A DNA stretch of 29,349 nucleotides from assembly GCA_005223375.1 (NCBI GenBank), contig RXOD01004084.1, positions 1 to 29,349 on the forward strand, in the 5' to 3' direction. This document shows, one piece after another, positions 19,419 to 29,348 of the stretch. Origin of the DNA: Amoebophrya sp. AT5.2. Taxonomy: Eukaryota > Sar > Dinophyceae > Syndiniales > Amoebophryaceae. The notes under the pieces were generated by a model. The model made no database searches, was not told where the DNA came from, and saw only the letters and a list, made by a program, of their open reading frames with translations. How positions within the stretch are numbered: position 1 is the stretch's first letter; the number at the start of each line of letters is the position of its first letter. The position numbers and the translations under genes were made by a program.

Positions 19419-20215
19419 AAAGCTTCCGGTTCCTGGTGGTGGTGCACTTACTCAACACGACTTCCAGCAACCAACACAATTTCGAATCGGATTCCACGAG
19501 CTGTACTAGTACGGCGCGCATGCCGCCGCGCCCGGTTGTGCGTTCTACTTTACATCGTTCATTCTAGCCGTTTCTCCGTCTTCCTACAAGTATAAGAATT
19601 TAGCAACTACGAAAACAAGAAACACTCATTGCTTGAGCACTTACTTTCACTAAACAAAGGCGAAGCACTGACGAAGTGCGAGTGGGTTCGGTAGTTTCTG
19701 CCAAGGCCATTAAAAATGAGCTGGTATTTCCTTCCAAAACACGAAAGCAGGGCGAATGGTCCCAACGTATTCTTCCTTTATCTCCAGCAACACCTGCAGC
19801 TCTGCCTCTTCCTTTTGCTCCACTTCGGGAAGACAATAGGTATCCGTAGACGATTCGACCCATTCCGACGAAGGAAGGCCGTTCGAAAGAAGCTGAAGCT
19901 GTTGTAGCAAACCGACGAAAAGTCGTCCCCACTCCATCTTACAGCTACAGCTTCTATTGAGCGCATTTATTGTGCTTCGCACCAGCAGAAAATCGCAGAC
20001 AACGTTTCTCATCATCTACAATCTATTACAACACCAGATCGATCTATTCATTTCTACCCCGTACCGATTGTTTGGCCGATTGAGATGACTGGGGTACCCC
20101 TACCCGTGAGCATGATCGATTCCCGGACACGCCTGTTGTACAATAATGCTTCAACATTGTAACGAATGTAAATGAACTTCCTCGGACTTCGAGCGCGTTC
20201 TTCTCGCCCTTGCAG
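19419..20215. other. Unassigned stretch of about 800 bp between two intron-containing genes
   Basis: No confident gene. Around 19710-19910 both strands look partly coding. The minus strand reads an acidic stretch (EVEQKEEAELQVLLEIKEEY) and, in another frame, ends near a GTAAGT donor at about 19650-19655. The + strand offers ATG at 19716 (MSWYFLPKHESRANGPN) followed by a GTATTC donor-like site. One of these may be an exon, for example the first exon of the gene ending at 21139. Confidence 0.3.
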
Positions 20216-21139
20216 AACAAAGTCAAAGATTTGCGAAAAAGCGCGGGAACTCCGCTGACGGCGCCGCGTTTCAGCTTGCTCGCGCGGGCGCTGCGAGGTT
20301 CATGAAGAGTAACAAGCTGCGGAAGAAGATTCCAGTAGCCGGGCAACCTGCAGCCTGCACCGAGACCGACTTCGATTTCGCAAGGAGTGCTCCGAGAGGA
20401 CTGCCGCGCTTGTGAGTGGAGCGAGACACAGCTCCATCTTGACAACTTGCGCCCCGTTCATTTTAAGCAGTCGTCGCGTTGGTGTTTCGTTTGGCTTTGG
20501 CCAGCTTGCGGCTGCCACCGCGCGCGCCATTTTTATGAATTTCATGCCCATGATGATAGGCACGTGTCGCGCCACCGACTTGAGAAATTCCAATCGTCCT
20601 CTGATCTCCACTCGGATCGCTTAGCTTGAAGGAAACCACGAGACGAGCGAGACATAAGATGCACGGATTCTGGGTCCAGGAGGGAAACCGCGAGTCGTTG
20701 CGAACGCGCGGTCTGGCCAGCACGGAGGTCCGAAGATCGCGATCAGCAAACCCAACGTGAGCTTCTTTGACTCTGAGTTTCGGTCTTTATTCGTTTTCTT
20801 CACCCATCGATCGATCCATTAATTTGATTTTTGACCTTTGATGCGGCGGGGAGTGCTGATTCATTTGGAACGAACTGCGCTCACCAGAAGTCACTCAAGC
20901 GAAACCCTCTCTCACCTGCAGGTACTGGCAAAATGGGCCACGAGGAAGCACGGACCGCCCCATGGCAAGTTTCAGCCAGAAGACCATAAACAGACCACTG
21001 GCGGACCATCCAAGTATATGTCGCGTCTTTTAATTACAGGGGTCTGGTGAGCAAGTTGAAGTTTCTGCAACAGAATGAAAGTAGTGGGTGGCTGATGCTG
21101 AATGGAAGTAAGTACAAGGCCAAGGCGGAAGTAGACTAG
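20216..21139 (+). CDS. Multi-exon gene of unknown function, 3' part; 5' end not located
   Basis: The 3' exons are well supported. One ends at 20756 (VVANARSGQHGGPKIAISKPN, phase 0, donor GTGAGC). The next starts at 20922 after CTCACCTGCAG (VLAKWATRKHGPPHGK...). The last is 21040-21139, ending FLQQNESSGWLMLNGSKY and KAKAEVD. The donor before the last exon is either at 21014, giving a 26-nt intron, or at 20969, giving 71 nt; both are phase 2. An upstream exon, 20216-20411, lies between a CCTTGCAG acceptor and a GTGAGT donor and reads FMKSNKLRKKIPVAGQP and TDFDFARSAPRGLPR. How it joins across 20412-20658 is unresolved. An in-frame exon 20468 onward (RRVGVSFGFGQLAAATARAI) is possible. The protein is small and basic. 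No family is recognised. Confidence 0.55.
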
Positions 21140-21229
21140 TTAAGACTTCGCCCGGGCCCGGCCGGCGCGCGCGCGGGCCCCTGCCCCTGCCGCGTGGAGG
21201 ATTATAAGTTAGCATCTTGCTCTATGCGA

Positions 21230-21736
21230 TTACACGCAGCGCCAGAGGCTGCCGTGCCATTTCTTCGCCGAACGGGAACGCGTTCGCCGGTTTTTATTTC
21301 GCGCATGTTGGCAAGGTGGCTTTGAACTCGCGACCTTGTGCGGGGTTTCTCGAGAAGGGTGACCGTGCGAGCCCCCTTGCCCTTCTTCAGTGAACGGGGT
21401 CACCCAAGTCGTCGCCTGGGAGTCTGGCACTTGGGGGATGGCTAGACGCAGAACTCGGCCACTGGACTCCAGCCCCAGGCGGCGCGGTCGCCTTGTCGTT
21501 GCAGCAATTGCGCAAGGCTTTAGGCTCGCGCTTGCGGCTGTCTGCAGCTCGTCGCGAAGATATCTATGCTCCCCCGCTGTCTCCGGTCGCACGCCGGCAA
21601 GTGTGACGCTTCTCGCAAAGTGAATGCCAGCAAACGCGGCGCCCGGGCCACTGTCTGACTTCGATGGAGGCGCCTCCTGGGCCGGTCGCCTACCTTTGGC
21701 TTTCTGTCTCCATATTGGCGCCAGCGGCGGCGACAT
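21230..21736 (-). pseudogene. Minus-strand coding-like piece, left end of the decayed region
   Basis: An open frame of 168 codons ending at 21230. Parts look like protein (GIHFARSVTLAGVRPETAGE and WVTPFTEEGQGGSHGHPSRE), and the end is basic. No domain is recognised. High G+C makes chance openness likely, so this is weak evidence. Confidence 0.25.
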
Positions 21737-22594
21737 GCGTGCAAAGTTTCGCGCTTTGGCTTTGGCTTGGGTCGGCTGTACCGACGCGAACGACGCGGGG
21801 GGGCCCTTTGCTGCCCCTCTTGAGTCCCGGCGCCCGCCCCATGATTGGCGCCGGTCAGTGCCCGTCCCGCCCGCGCGCCGCCTTACGTGAGTTGGCGGAC
21901 ACGGTCCAGCAGCTCACGTCGTGTCGCGGCGTCGCGCTTGGCATTAAAAGACTGCGACTGCTGCTTGCACGAATCAGCGAGGACTGTGCTGCTCTGGCTT
22001 AGCACGCGAGGAATTGAGACGAGAGGAAGCGAGCTGCTCCACCCGCAGGCGCTGAAACCGTTCGCCCAGGATTCTGCCTATTCTTGGCCTCTCGCGTGAG
22101 GACGTCTGCCCCGCTCCGTTTGGTCGAAATCCATGCCACGCACGTGGAAAGTCTCCAGATGGCGACGCTTCTGCGGCGGGGACTCGAGAGCAGGAATGCT
22201 TGTAGCGGGCTGCGCCACTTCGGCCGCCTCGCGCTGTCAGTGAGTCTGTCCCAGTCGCCTGGCGTGCACTTGCAGCAGCTTGCTACGTACGGTGAAAATT
22301 CCGAAGGTGAGCGCGAGGCGTGGCGCCCGCGTTGGTGTGTTTTGCTCCTCTGGGGCTGTAGTGTCGCTTGTTTCTCTTCTTGGTTTTGCGGCCTTGTTGG
22401 TCCGCGTGGCTGGCCCGTGCTTGCGCCCGGTCGCGTGACTGTCTCCGCCGGCATCCAGGCGCCAGCCCGCCACGCTGTCCCACGGTAAAAACTTCGGCCA
22501 CCGCGGCCGCCATCCTATGACATGAGAGGAGAGGCAGCCCGCGCGCCGGCCGCTTGGGCTTGCGGTTGCTAGCTCTGTTTCTGTTGCGGGCCGT

Positions 22595-23419
22595 TCAATT
22601 TCTCCTGCTCAGTGTTTCCAGCCGCTGCCATCGTTCGTGTCGTCTGCCGTCCCTCCCAGCCGCCAGCGCGTCGCGCCTGAATCTGCTCGGAACTTCTGAA
22701 AACTGTCCACGGCGCTCGCGAGGTGGTTGGATCCGTTCAGCTCCAGCGGGATCCTGATAGCTCTGCCAGCTTCCGCGTGCGAGTCCGCAGGCGATTCCGT
22801 GCAGAATGGTTATAGTGATGAATCCGTCGCGGCAGGCTGGGGCGCGGACACAGTATTCGCCCCTCAAGAAAAAGAAAAACTTCGCGCGCCCAGGTTCAGC
22901 CTCGGGCTCGGCGTGCTCGACGAGGTGTCGGGCTACCCAAGTGACATGGAGCCGCTTGTGCTGTATATGCCAGAGCTTTTTGCTACACCAAGGGAGCTGC
23001 ACGATCACCGAGAGCAACAGAGCTAAGGTCGTGAACGAGATGCAGCGCCAGCCTCGTGAAGTGTTGCGCTTGCGAAGCAAGTGGCTGCGCAGGAATCTCC
23101 TCTGTCCACGCTCTGCCCACCCGTGCTTGCTGTGTTTCGTTGGTCCGTCTCCGAACAGCGCTGCCGCTGCGCCTTTCGTTCCGCCTTGCTGCTTTGCGCT
23201 CCGCGTCTCATTGCCTTGGCTTTGGCACGGATGCACGCACTGCAACTCCTCCAGACTCTTCACGGCGAACACGACGCGGAGGCCCCCGCGCTTCTCCAGG
23301 CGGGCCCCCAGCGCTGGGGAGAGGCCCTCCACTTCCGCTTGGCGGTCACTTTTTATGCGCATGCCATCGAAGACGCCGCGCGCTGGCGGCTCGCTGCCTC
23401 GCACGCGCTGGCGATGCAT
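22595..23419 (-). pseudogene. Minus-strand coding-like piece with a hydrophobic segment
   Basis: An open frame of 274 codons, the longest in the right part. It reads GVFDGMRIKSDRQAEVEGLS, then a Cys/His-containing stretch, then a hydrophobic segment (ITFTTLALLLSVIVQLPW-like) that could be membrane-spanning or just a translation of pyrimidine-rich DNA. No family is recognised. A + strand frame of similar length overlaps it (23056-23916), so strand choice is uncertain. Confidence 0.3.
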
Positions 23420-23801
23420 TTACATGGGCGCGAAAAGTGTGGAGGGTCGTGGTCTCCGCCTTGCTGTCTTCAGTCTTCAACCATTGCCGCGCATCTACTC
23501 CGCACCACCTGGCGCCGCTTCGCAGCGTGTTCCTGCGCACCCCCCGCACCCCAATCGCAATCCCCCGGCACTGGCTTCCAGCTCGCGCACTTTATCTCCT
23601 CGGCGACGACCTGCCCCGCGCGCCCCTCCAAGTGGAAGTGGGCGGCTTTTCTGGTGATGCATGGCGACGGGGGCAGGGTACGTGGCGACCGCTCCGTCTT
23701 TGCACGCGGGCCGTCTCTTCTTTTTTTTTTCCGGTCGCGCTTGCGGCCCCGCCTCGCTACAGGCCGCCACCCACTTCCTGCCCGATCCACATGCTGAGGC
23801 T

Positions 23802-24030
23802 GGTGCCTCGCGCTGGCGCTACATGTGTGGCGTGCTGGCGCCTTGCGCTGGCGGTTGGTTTGCTGGTGCCTCGCGCTGGCTGCTTGCCTCGCGCTGGCGG
23901 CGTTCTCCCGCTGTAAGCCCGCCATGGTTTGGGTGAGTGAGAGGGGGCCTGAACTGTGAACGAGGCAAGGGCTGTGCCTCGCGCTGGCGGTGCATAACAT
24001 TCGTGCGCAGTGGTGCCTCGCGCTTGCCAG
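23802..24030. repeat. Minisatellite-like GCCTCGCGCTGGCG repeats
   Basis: Six imperfect copies of (GT)GCCTCGCGCTGGCG start at about 23802, 23839, 23866, 23884, 23974 and 24012. Spacing is irregular, 18-90 nt. Further relatives occur near 23379-23415 and 28104. On the minus strand the copies encode repeated ARGT or SARH peptides, depending on frame. Confidence 0.8.
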
Positions 24031-24294
24031 ACGTTTGGGAGCCACCCAGCGGAGGATCTGCCCCTAGATGTTTGCGCTGGCCTTCGGGACGATGAGCATG
24101 CGCGTCGTCCTTGACTTTCGCAAAAGTCGATGGCTGGGCGAGGTGTCTCCACAGTCAGATCCTCGCAATCTGATTCGTCATCTCTTTCCCCCTTCGTCGA
24201 TTCATCTCCATCCTTGGGCTTGCTTTTGCCGCTTGGCGGGCGGTCCAGACGAGCCAGACACTCCGCGCCGGCCCAGGGGCGCAGATTCTCGCGG

Positions 24295-24834
24295 CTAGGT
24301 TGATGCTTTTGCCAATGCAATCGGTGGGCGCCGGGGCTGCGGGTCGTCTCGTTCGGGCTCGGAGCTGATGGGGGCGCGTCGGCTGCTAAAAGGCACCGCG
24401 CAGAACTTCCGAGGAAGGCCAGCGCGGAGGAAAACCAACAACAGCAGCGCGGGCGGGGTCGTCGCCCGCTTCATCGCGGAAGTCAGTAGCTGCCCGCCAG
24501 CGTGATGCTCTGACTGTCTCGGGAATACTGCCGCGAGCCGCCGGCGCCGGCCGTGGGCCGTCGGCTTCTCCACTCCACAGCCCCGGCGTATGGTTTCAAC
24601 TTCTTCCCGGGTAGCAGCTCCGTCCTCTACCGCCGTCATTCTATACGTTTCCAGGTGTTGGACTGGGCCGAAGTCGTTGCCCCCTGGGGACAGAGCCGCA
24701 GCCGCTGGCTGTATAATATGGCCCACATTTTTCCGGAGCATCGGGGGGGCGTCTTGCGTTCCCATTCCGGGGCTCGGTTGCGTAGTCCGGAAACGCCGCG
24801 ACCAGGTACCACCGCGCGCCAGCCCTTTCACCAT
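24295..24834 (-). pseudogene. Minus-strand coding-like piece
   Basis: An open frame of 179 codons. Its middle has ordinary protein-like composition (MLRKNVGHIIQPAAAAL, then DFGPVQHLETYRMTAVEDG and TREEVETIRRGCGVEKPT). The end becomes Arg/Pro-rich. The piece just upstream on the minus strand (about 24828-24930; RLDLSTFSRNATSAVAYMG) is in another frame, which suggests a frameshift near 24,830. No family is recognised. Confidence 0.35.
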
Positions 24835-25390
24835 TTTAATCCTCCGTCCCCCGCACCCATGTATGCCACTGCACTCGTCGCATTTCGGGAGAATGTGGAG
24901 AGGTCCAGCCGCCGCGGCCGCTCACCAACTTGATCGCGTCGCAGTGATCGCCTTGCCCTATCTTCCTCCGCGCCGCTGGCTAGCGCCACGGCTGTGGCTG
25001 TTTTTCCCGCGCGTGTTGCGGTCCGTGTCGTACGACGAAGCCGGGCGGCGTGGCGACCGCGAGCGGCTGCGGCCGCGGTCCCCGTCCTCGAGCGGCAGGC
25101 GGTTGCTGGAGTAGATTGCTGCGCTGGAATGTCCCCCCATCTGCCAGCGGCGGCGCGCTTCCGCGCCGCTGCCCGCCGTTCGTGAACATCACGGAGCCGC
25201 GGCGCGGGTAGTGGTCCGCTACGAGGCGGCCGCTGCCGGCAGAGTGCCCGAGGTGGATGCGTCGGCGTTCCACCCCAGGCATAGGGGTCGCGTGCGCGGT
25301 GCTCCCGCGGTGGCCGCACTCTTTCGGCTGTACGGAGACGCGGCCCGCGGGCTGGTTGCGCCGGCCCTAAGGCTGGGGCTTGGTGTATTC

Positions 25391-26260
25391 CTATTCGTGG
25401 ACATCACTCCGCCCACCCATGCGGGGCACCTCGGCGCAGATGAGGCAGCTTTCGAGGTCTTGCGGCAAGTCTGGAATGGGTTTCGCTTTCATCGGCATGG
25501 CGGTCGCGGGAGTGGCCTTCTTCTTCGTGATCCCTCCCCCAATTATATGCGGCCCGAACCGCCATCCAATCTGGGCGGGTCGGGTCTTCGACGAGAGGAG
25601 TGCGCCTGTGGTCGGGTTGGGTTACGCGATTAGCGTTGCACTTGCATCCGTGATCTCCGCGAGACTGCCGTCGGCTGTTGTCCCTTGGCTCTCCATGAAG
25701 GTCGTCCGACTTCCTGGCCTTTTTTCTTCCTCGCCGCGGCGCGCTTGCATCGAGTACCGGGACAGGCCCAAAATTTCCGGGGAGACGCCCGGCCGGACGA
25801 TGCTGCGGATGTGGTCGCTGACCACCTTCGCCGCTTTGCGTCCCGGGCCGCCCTCGCGCGACAGCTGGGAGCGCGGAAAGCCGTCGGGCGAGAAAAACGC
25901 TGCCCGCAGCATCTTCAGCACCTTCGTAGCCGTGGGCCAGTTGGCGGCTTTGGGACTCCATCCAGTCGATCCCCGGCATGGGGCATCTCGATCATGCGAT
26001 CCCGCGCACTTCGCGAAACGCCTCGGCGTACGCTGGCAGCCAGGTTGTACAGCAATGCAAATCCTGGCCAAGGCGAAGGCCTTACCCGCGCGCCATCTCC
26101 TGTAGCTCCGGCCCCACATGGCGGCAGTCTGGCAGCCCCTGACTTGGCTGCAGACGAGGCCAGGCCCGCGCCGCGCGCCAGGTCGTACGGTCCGGAGGTA
26201 GGGATGCGGGGCTGTGCGCTGGCTGGCGTTCGCGTGGGAGTTCTTGGCACGCCAAACCAT
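25391..26260 (-). pseudogene. Minus-strand reading frame broken by one in-frame TAA at 25622-25624
   Basis: Reading right to left, the frame is open from 26260 to a TAA at 25622-25624 and then continues in the same frame to a TAG at 25391-25393. Both sides look like protein: before the stop VLKMLRAAFFSPDGFPRSQL and HIRSIVRPGVSPEILGLSRY; after it PNPTTGALLSSKTRPAQIGW and DLESCLICAEVPRMGG, with a C-x2-C pair. The simplest reading is one old coding sequence of about 290 codons with a nonsense mutation. No family is recognised. Between about 26220 and 26400 a different frame (EVAGRALSQFLDLIKVG) looks better, implying another frameshift. Confidence 0.45.
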
Positions 26261-26392
26261 AGCGGCGCCGCGGCCAAGGCGCGGCCCCTACCTTGATCAG
26301 GTCGAGGAACTGGCTCAGCGCGCGGCCCGCCACTTCCACGGCCAAAGTGGTCCCCGGATCAGCTAAAGCAAGTGCGTAGCTTCGTCCTCCCC

Positions 26393-26698
26393 TTAAAGTG
26401 TTCCGCAAGACTTGCCCGGAATTTTGCGGCGTTTAAAGTGCTCCCGCTCCGCGTCGACGTCCTCCTTGAGGATTAGGCCGTCCCCGCCAGCGTGCTTGGG
26501 GTCGAAGGGGAGCCGCAGCACCTCGCCCGTGAGCCTCTTCATTGCTGCCCTTGCGCCCGTAGCTCCGGGGGTGGTGCTTGCGCGCGTTTTCTTCTTCTTG
26601 GCACTGCGCCCCGCTGCGTTTTCCGCCTCCGTAAGTGCATTTCCAATTCCGAGACGTCCACACTCTTGCGGCAGGCGTAGCAATAAAACGGCTCCCAC
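26393..26698 (-). pseudogene. Minus-strand basic coding-like piece after a frameshift
   Basis: It reads TEAENAAGRSAKKKKTRAST, then AMKRLTGEVLRLPFDPKHAG and DVDAEREHFKRRKIPGKSC before the stop at 26393. It picks up directly from the Cys/His piece in the neighbouring frame: near 26650 the sequence passes from the frame reading SVDVSELEMHL to this one, with no room for an intron. This points to an indel. The lysine cluster could be a nuclear signal. Confidence 0.4.
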
Positions 26699-27555
26699 TC
26701 ACAAGGCGCCGTGACCTCGTCCGTGACGGGGCAGCGGTGCTCATAAAAGGGATACGCCCCTCCCTTCCCGTGATAAACCTCGCCGGTGGGCATCCCGTGA
26801 AAAACGAACCCGAGGCAGCCCTTCTGCACCCAGGGCCGGCCGACGACCGGGAAATCCGCGACGAGCGGCATCCGTCCGCCGCGGGATGCGCGAAAACCGA
26901 CGCTCTTCAGGCTTGTCCGCCGCCGGGTAGTGCGGCCAGGTCTTGCGCTATTCGATCTTGTTGTCCAGGGTTTTCTCCGCGGCACCGGCCAGGTCTTGTC
27001 CGCCGCCGCGTCGCAGTGTCATCTTCACCAGAACGAAAAAGGGGCGCCCGGAGATGCGAAAAAGTTATTTTGAAAGCAGTGGCGTGCACGGTTGTGGTTT
27101 TTGCGCATCGGCGGGAGTTCTTGAAAGGGGGAAGCGTTCGCGCCGTTCCAGAAGGCCTCCGCGCACGCCCGCACTCCCTCCGTCTTGTCTATCGCCTCCT
27201 GAGGCAGAGCCTCTTGGTGCTGGTAATCTGGTCCCTTGTCGGGTGGCGGCTCCATGCCGACTCGGCCCCACACTGATGCGCGGGCTTTATTGCATTGCTT
27301 CGCGGTAAACCGTGACAATCTGGAGGCAAGAGGCGCGCTGGCCTTCTCTTCTTGCTGCTGGCTTGGCTTTTCTTCGAACCAAGGGGAGCGGCGTGAGCCG
27401 GTTGATTCCGGGCGGCGGGCAGCGGGCGCCGCCTCGGACGCATTCGCCCGCGCCGCTCGTCCCCGTCGCGGGACGGGGATCGTCCCCTTCCCCCACCACT
27501 TAGTCTCGCCCTCGGGATCAGATCCAGGAACCGCCACGGCGGCCCGCCAGCCCAA
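26539..27555 (-). pseudogene. Minus-strand frame with Cys/His motif, broken by TGA at 27025-27027
   Basis: Two open stretches, 27555-27025 and 27024-26539, share one frame and are split only by the TGA. The first reads RVGMEPPPDKGPDYQHQEAL and FWNGANASPFQELPPMRKNH, ending SPGAPFSFW. The second reads ADFPVVGRPWVQKGCLGFVF, HGMPTGEVYHGKGGAYPFY, EHRCPVTDEVTAPCEWE and FYCYACRKSVDVSELEMHL. The spacing H-x2-C, then C, then C-x2-C and a later H suggests a zinc-binding fold; it does not match a family I know. This is the best-preserved coding-like part of the right region. The stop could be a nonsense mutation; I saw no good splice sites around it. Confidence 0.5.
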
Positions 27556-28063
27556 ACCATGTCGCCACCGATGTCAGGCGTCTTCTGTCAATGGCGTACG
27601 TGTGAGATCTGACGGCAACGCGCGAACGAGCAGTGCGGAAATGGCCGCCCAAGGCAGAGACGCGGCGCTTCCATAACAAGCCACGAGCTGGCAAGAGGCT
27701 GGCGGCGCTAACACCGCAGCCCAGACGCCATCGCCCCAAGTTGTGCTGGCAGTACGGCCGTGCTGCGTGAGCATGCCCAGGGCGATCGCCTCGCCCCGCT
27801 CGTGGCGTCTCGTCTCCAGCTGCGTCGACGTTATAGGCGAGGCCTTCCGTTTTCACGTTCTTGCTGAGGCTGAAGCTGAGCCGCAACCACTTTGCGGCGT
27901 ACGCGCCCCGCGCCCGCAGTGTTGTGACTGACGCCGTGCGCCGCGTGCTGTTCTGTGCAAGCGTTGCCGCACGCGATCCGCTCCGCGCCCTCGGATCCAG
28001 ATGGCCTGTCTGCGTCTGCCAGCCCCCGCGGCGCAGATAATGGTCCCGGTCCGCCACCTCCAC
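27518..28063 (-). pseudogene. Minus-strand coding-like piece
   Basis: An open frame of 181 codons. The stretch RGAYAAKWLRLSFSLSKNVK followed by TEGLAYNVDAAGDETPRAG looks like ordinary protein. The surrounding parts are Arg/Ala-rich and may be chance. It lies between pieces in other frames on either side, consistent with frameshift decay. Confidence 0.3.
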
Positions 28064-28185
28064 GAGGCGGCTGCCGCCGGAAGACGCGTTCGCGTTCGAG
28101 TTCGTGCCTCGCGCTCGGTCTCTCCACAGCGGCGAAAAGTCCGGGCTCGCCCGCCTCTTTACTCATAACAGCGCCGCTCTTGCTT

Positions 28186-28674
28186 TTAACGACGCGATCG
28201 AAAGACTGGCTCCGTCTTTGCGCCGTCCAATGCCGCCAGCAGTGCCCGTCGTTGCTGTTGCATTGCGTGCGAGCGCGCGCCATTCACCTCCGTGCTTCTG
28301 GCCGCGCCGGTTTTGAACGCTTACGCTTCCGCGGTTGGGTGACGGTTGGCCACGCGCGCGTCTTTCTCTTTACTGGCTCGCGCCTGGTAAAGCAGACGAC
28401 TTGCTGTCGTCCGCTGCTGGCCTTGCAGGTCGACAGCTTGGTCTTTAGGTTCGTCCTGGATTTCGGTCATATAACAAGTCTTGCCCCGCAGTGCCTTCCT
28501 AGCAGCTTTGGCCTCCCTTTCCAATTTCAGTTCCCGATCGCAGCCGTGGCGGCACTCACTGCCGAGGTTGTCCATCGACGAGGTTGCTGCCAGCGTTGAC
28601 GCGTTGCGCACAAACGCGACGCAAGATAGACAGAAGAGCGAAAACGTGCGAGGACAGGCAACGAGGGAAGCCAT
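28186..28674 (-). pseudogene. Minus-strand frame with in-frame TAA stops at 28321 and 28186
   Basis: The frame reads RHGCDRELKLEREAKAARKA, then CYMTEIQDEPKDQAVDLQG and RASKEKDARVANRHPTAEA up to TAA at 28321-28323. It then continues in the same frame as AFKTGAARSTEVNGARSHAM and QQQRRALLAALDGAKTEPVF to a second TAA at 28186-28188. The helical, charged character is the same on both sides of the first stop, which supports a point nonsense mutation in an old gene. No family is recognised. Confidence 0.45.
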
Positions 28675-29189
28675 CGCTGTCCCTCCTTGGCTCTAGGTTT
28701 TTGCGTGGTGGGGGATGCGAGTGCTGTCCGCTGGTGTCTTTCGCGTCGCGTCGGCGCGAAGCTTCTCCACCAGGTGCCGCCGCTTCTTGTCGCCCCCGCT
28801 GGCTGCTGGTCGCCGCTTCGTAGTCCGCGCGGAAGTTCTGCCGCGCGGTTTGGCGATAGGCTACTGCGCGCGACTTGCCACAAGGTCGCCGCCATCAAGA
28901 GACAGAGAGCGCCGACGGTTCACCCTCCTCCAGCCAATCCGCCCCGCAATCCGCGCCCAGAGGTTGGCCGATGGACGCGATTCCCCCCGAGGCCGGGCCC
29001 GTGCGCAGGCTGCGGCCGCCGTGTGTTTTCGGCAAGCATCGCGGACCTGGCTGAAGGCCGCCCGGCTGCTGCTGTAGCCGCGGACGAGGTTCGCAACACA
29101 CTGCAGCCCCGTAGTAAGGCGCGGCCGCTCCAGCTGTTCGCTGGCCATTTCTTGACTTCCCGCGGTATCCTCGGTCGTCCTTGCCGAAC

Positions 29190-29348
29190 TCATCCAGCCT
29201 GCCAACGCGTAGCGCGCTCGTGGTCCTCGCGGCGCATTTTCTCGGCCTCGTCGCGCCTTCTCTCGGCCGCCTCTTGGTCCTCGCGGTGCATTTTCTCGGA
29301 TTCGTCGCGCTTTCTCTCGGTTTCCTCGCGCCGTCTCTCGGCTTCCTC
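29190..29348 (-). CDS. Arg/Glu-rich coiled-coil fragment entering from the right edge
   Basis: Reading from the right edge leftward gives 52 codons, EEAERRREETERKRDESEKM and on, with the unit AERRRDEAEKMRRED repeated, to a TGA at 29190-29192. The DNA shows a 54-nt (18-aa) repeat starting at 29224 and 29278. Such a sequence forms a long single helix or coiled coil. The protein must begin outside the window. After the stop, a neighbouring frame stays open leftward (29205-28861), so the stop may reflect a frameshift and this may be the upstream end of the decayed gene. Confidence 0.55.
   Translation of the reverse strand, partial: EEAERRREETERKRDESEKMHREDQEAAERRRDEAEKMRREDHERATRWQAG

Larger units (their letters stand above)
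21140..29189 (-). pseudogene. GC-rich region with decayed minus-strand coding sequence, possible dead mobile element
   Basis: From 21140 the sequence is visibly richer in G+C than everything to the left, beginning with a GC-only palindromic block near 21155-21180. Both strands show many overlapping open frames, which high G+C produces by chance. Selected minus-strand pieces nevertheless read like real protein, with mixed residues rather than Arg/Pro/Ala shadows. These pieces follow one another right to left, change frame without space for introns, and share frames across isolated stops. No reverse transcriptase, integrase, transposase or terminal repeat was recognised, so the element type is unknown. 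The separate pieces are listed individually. A real gene with many introns is the alternative. Confidence 0.45.

Noticed and set aside
21300..21400. tRNA-like T-arm on the minus strand (GGTCGCGAGTTCAAAGCC)
   Set aside because: The T-stem does not pair and no anticodon or acceptor arm could be found around it; at most a remnant of a tRNA-derived repeat.
23056..23916. 286-codon + strand frame
   Set aside because: Arg/Pro/Ala/Cys-rich composition with no domain; long frames arise by chance in such GC-rich DNA.
25380..26105. 241-codon + strand frame with a hydrophobic segment
   Set aside because: The minus strand reads more like protein across the same bases, and the hydrophobic run is the complement of Lys/Glu-rich codons. 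Not excluded completely.
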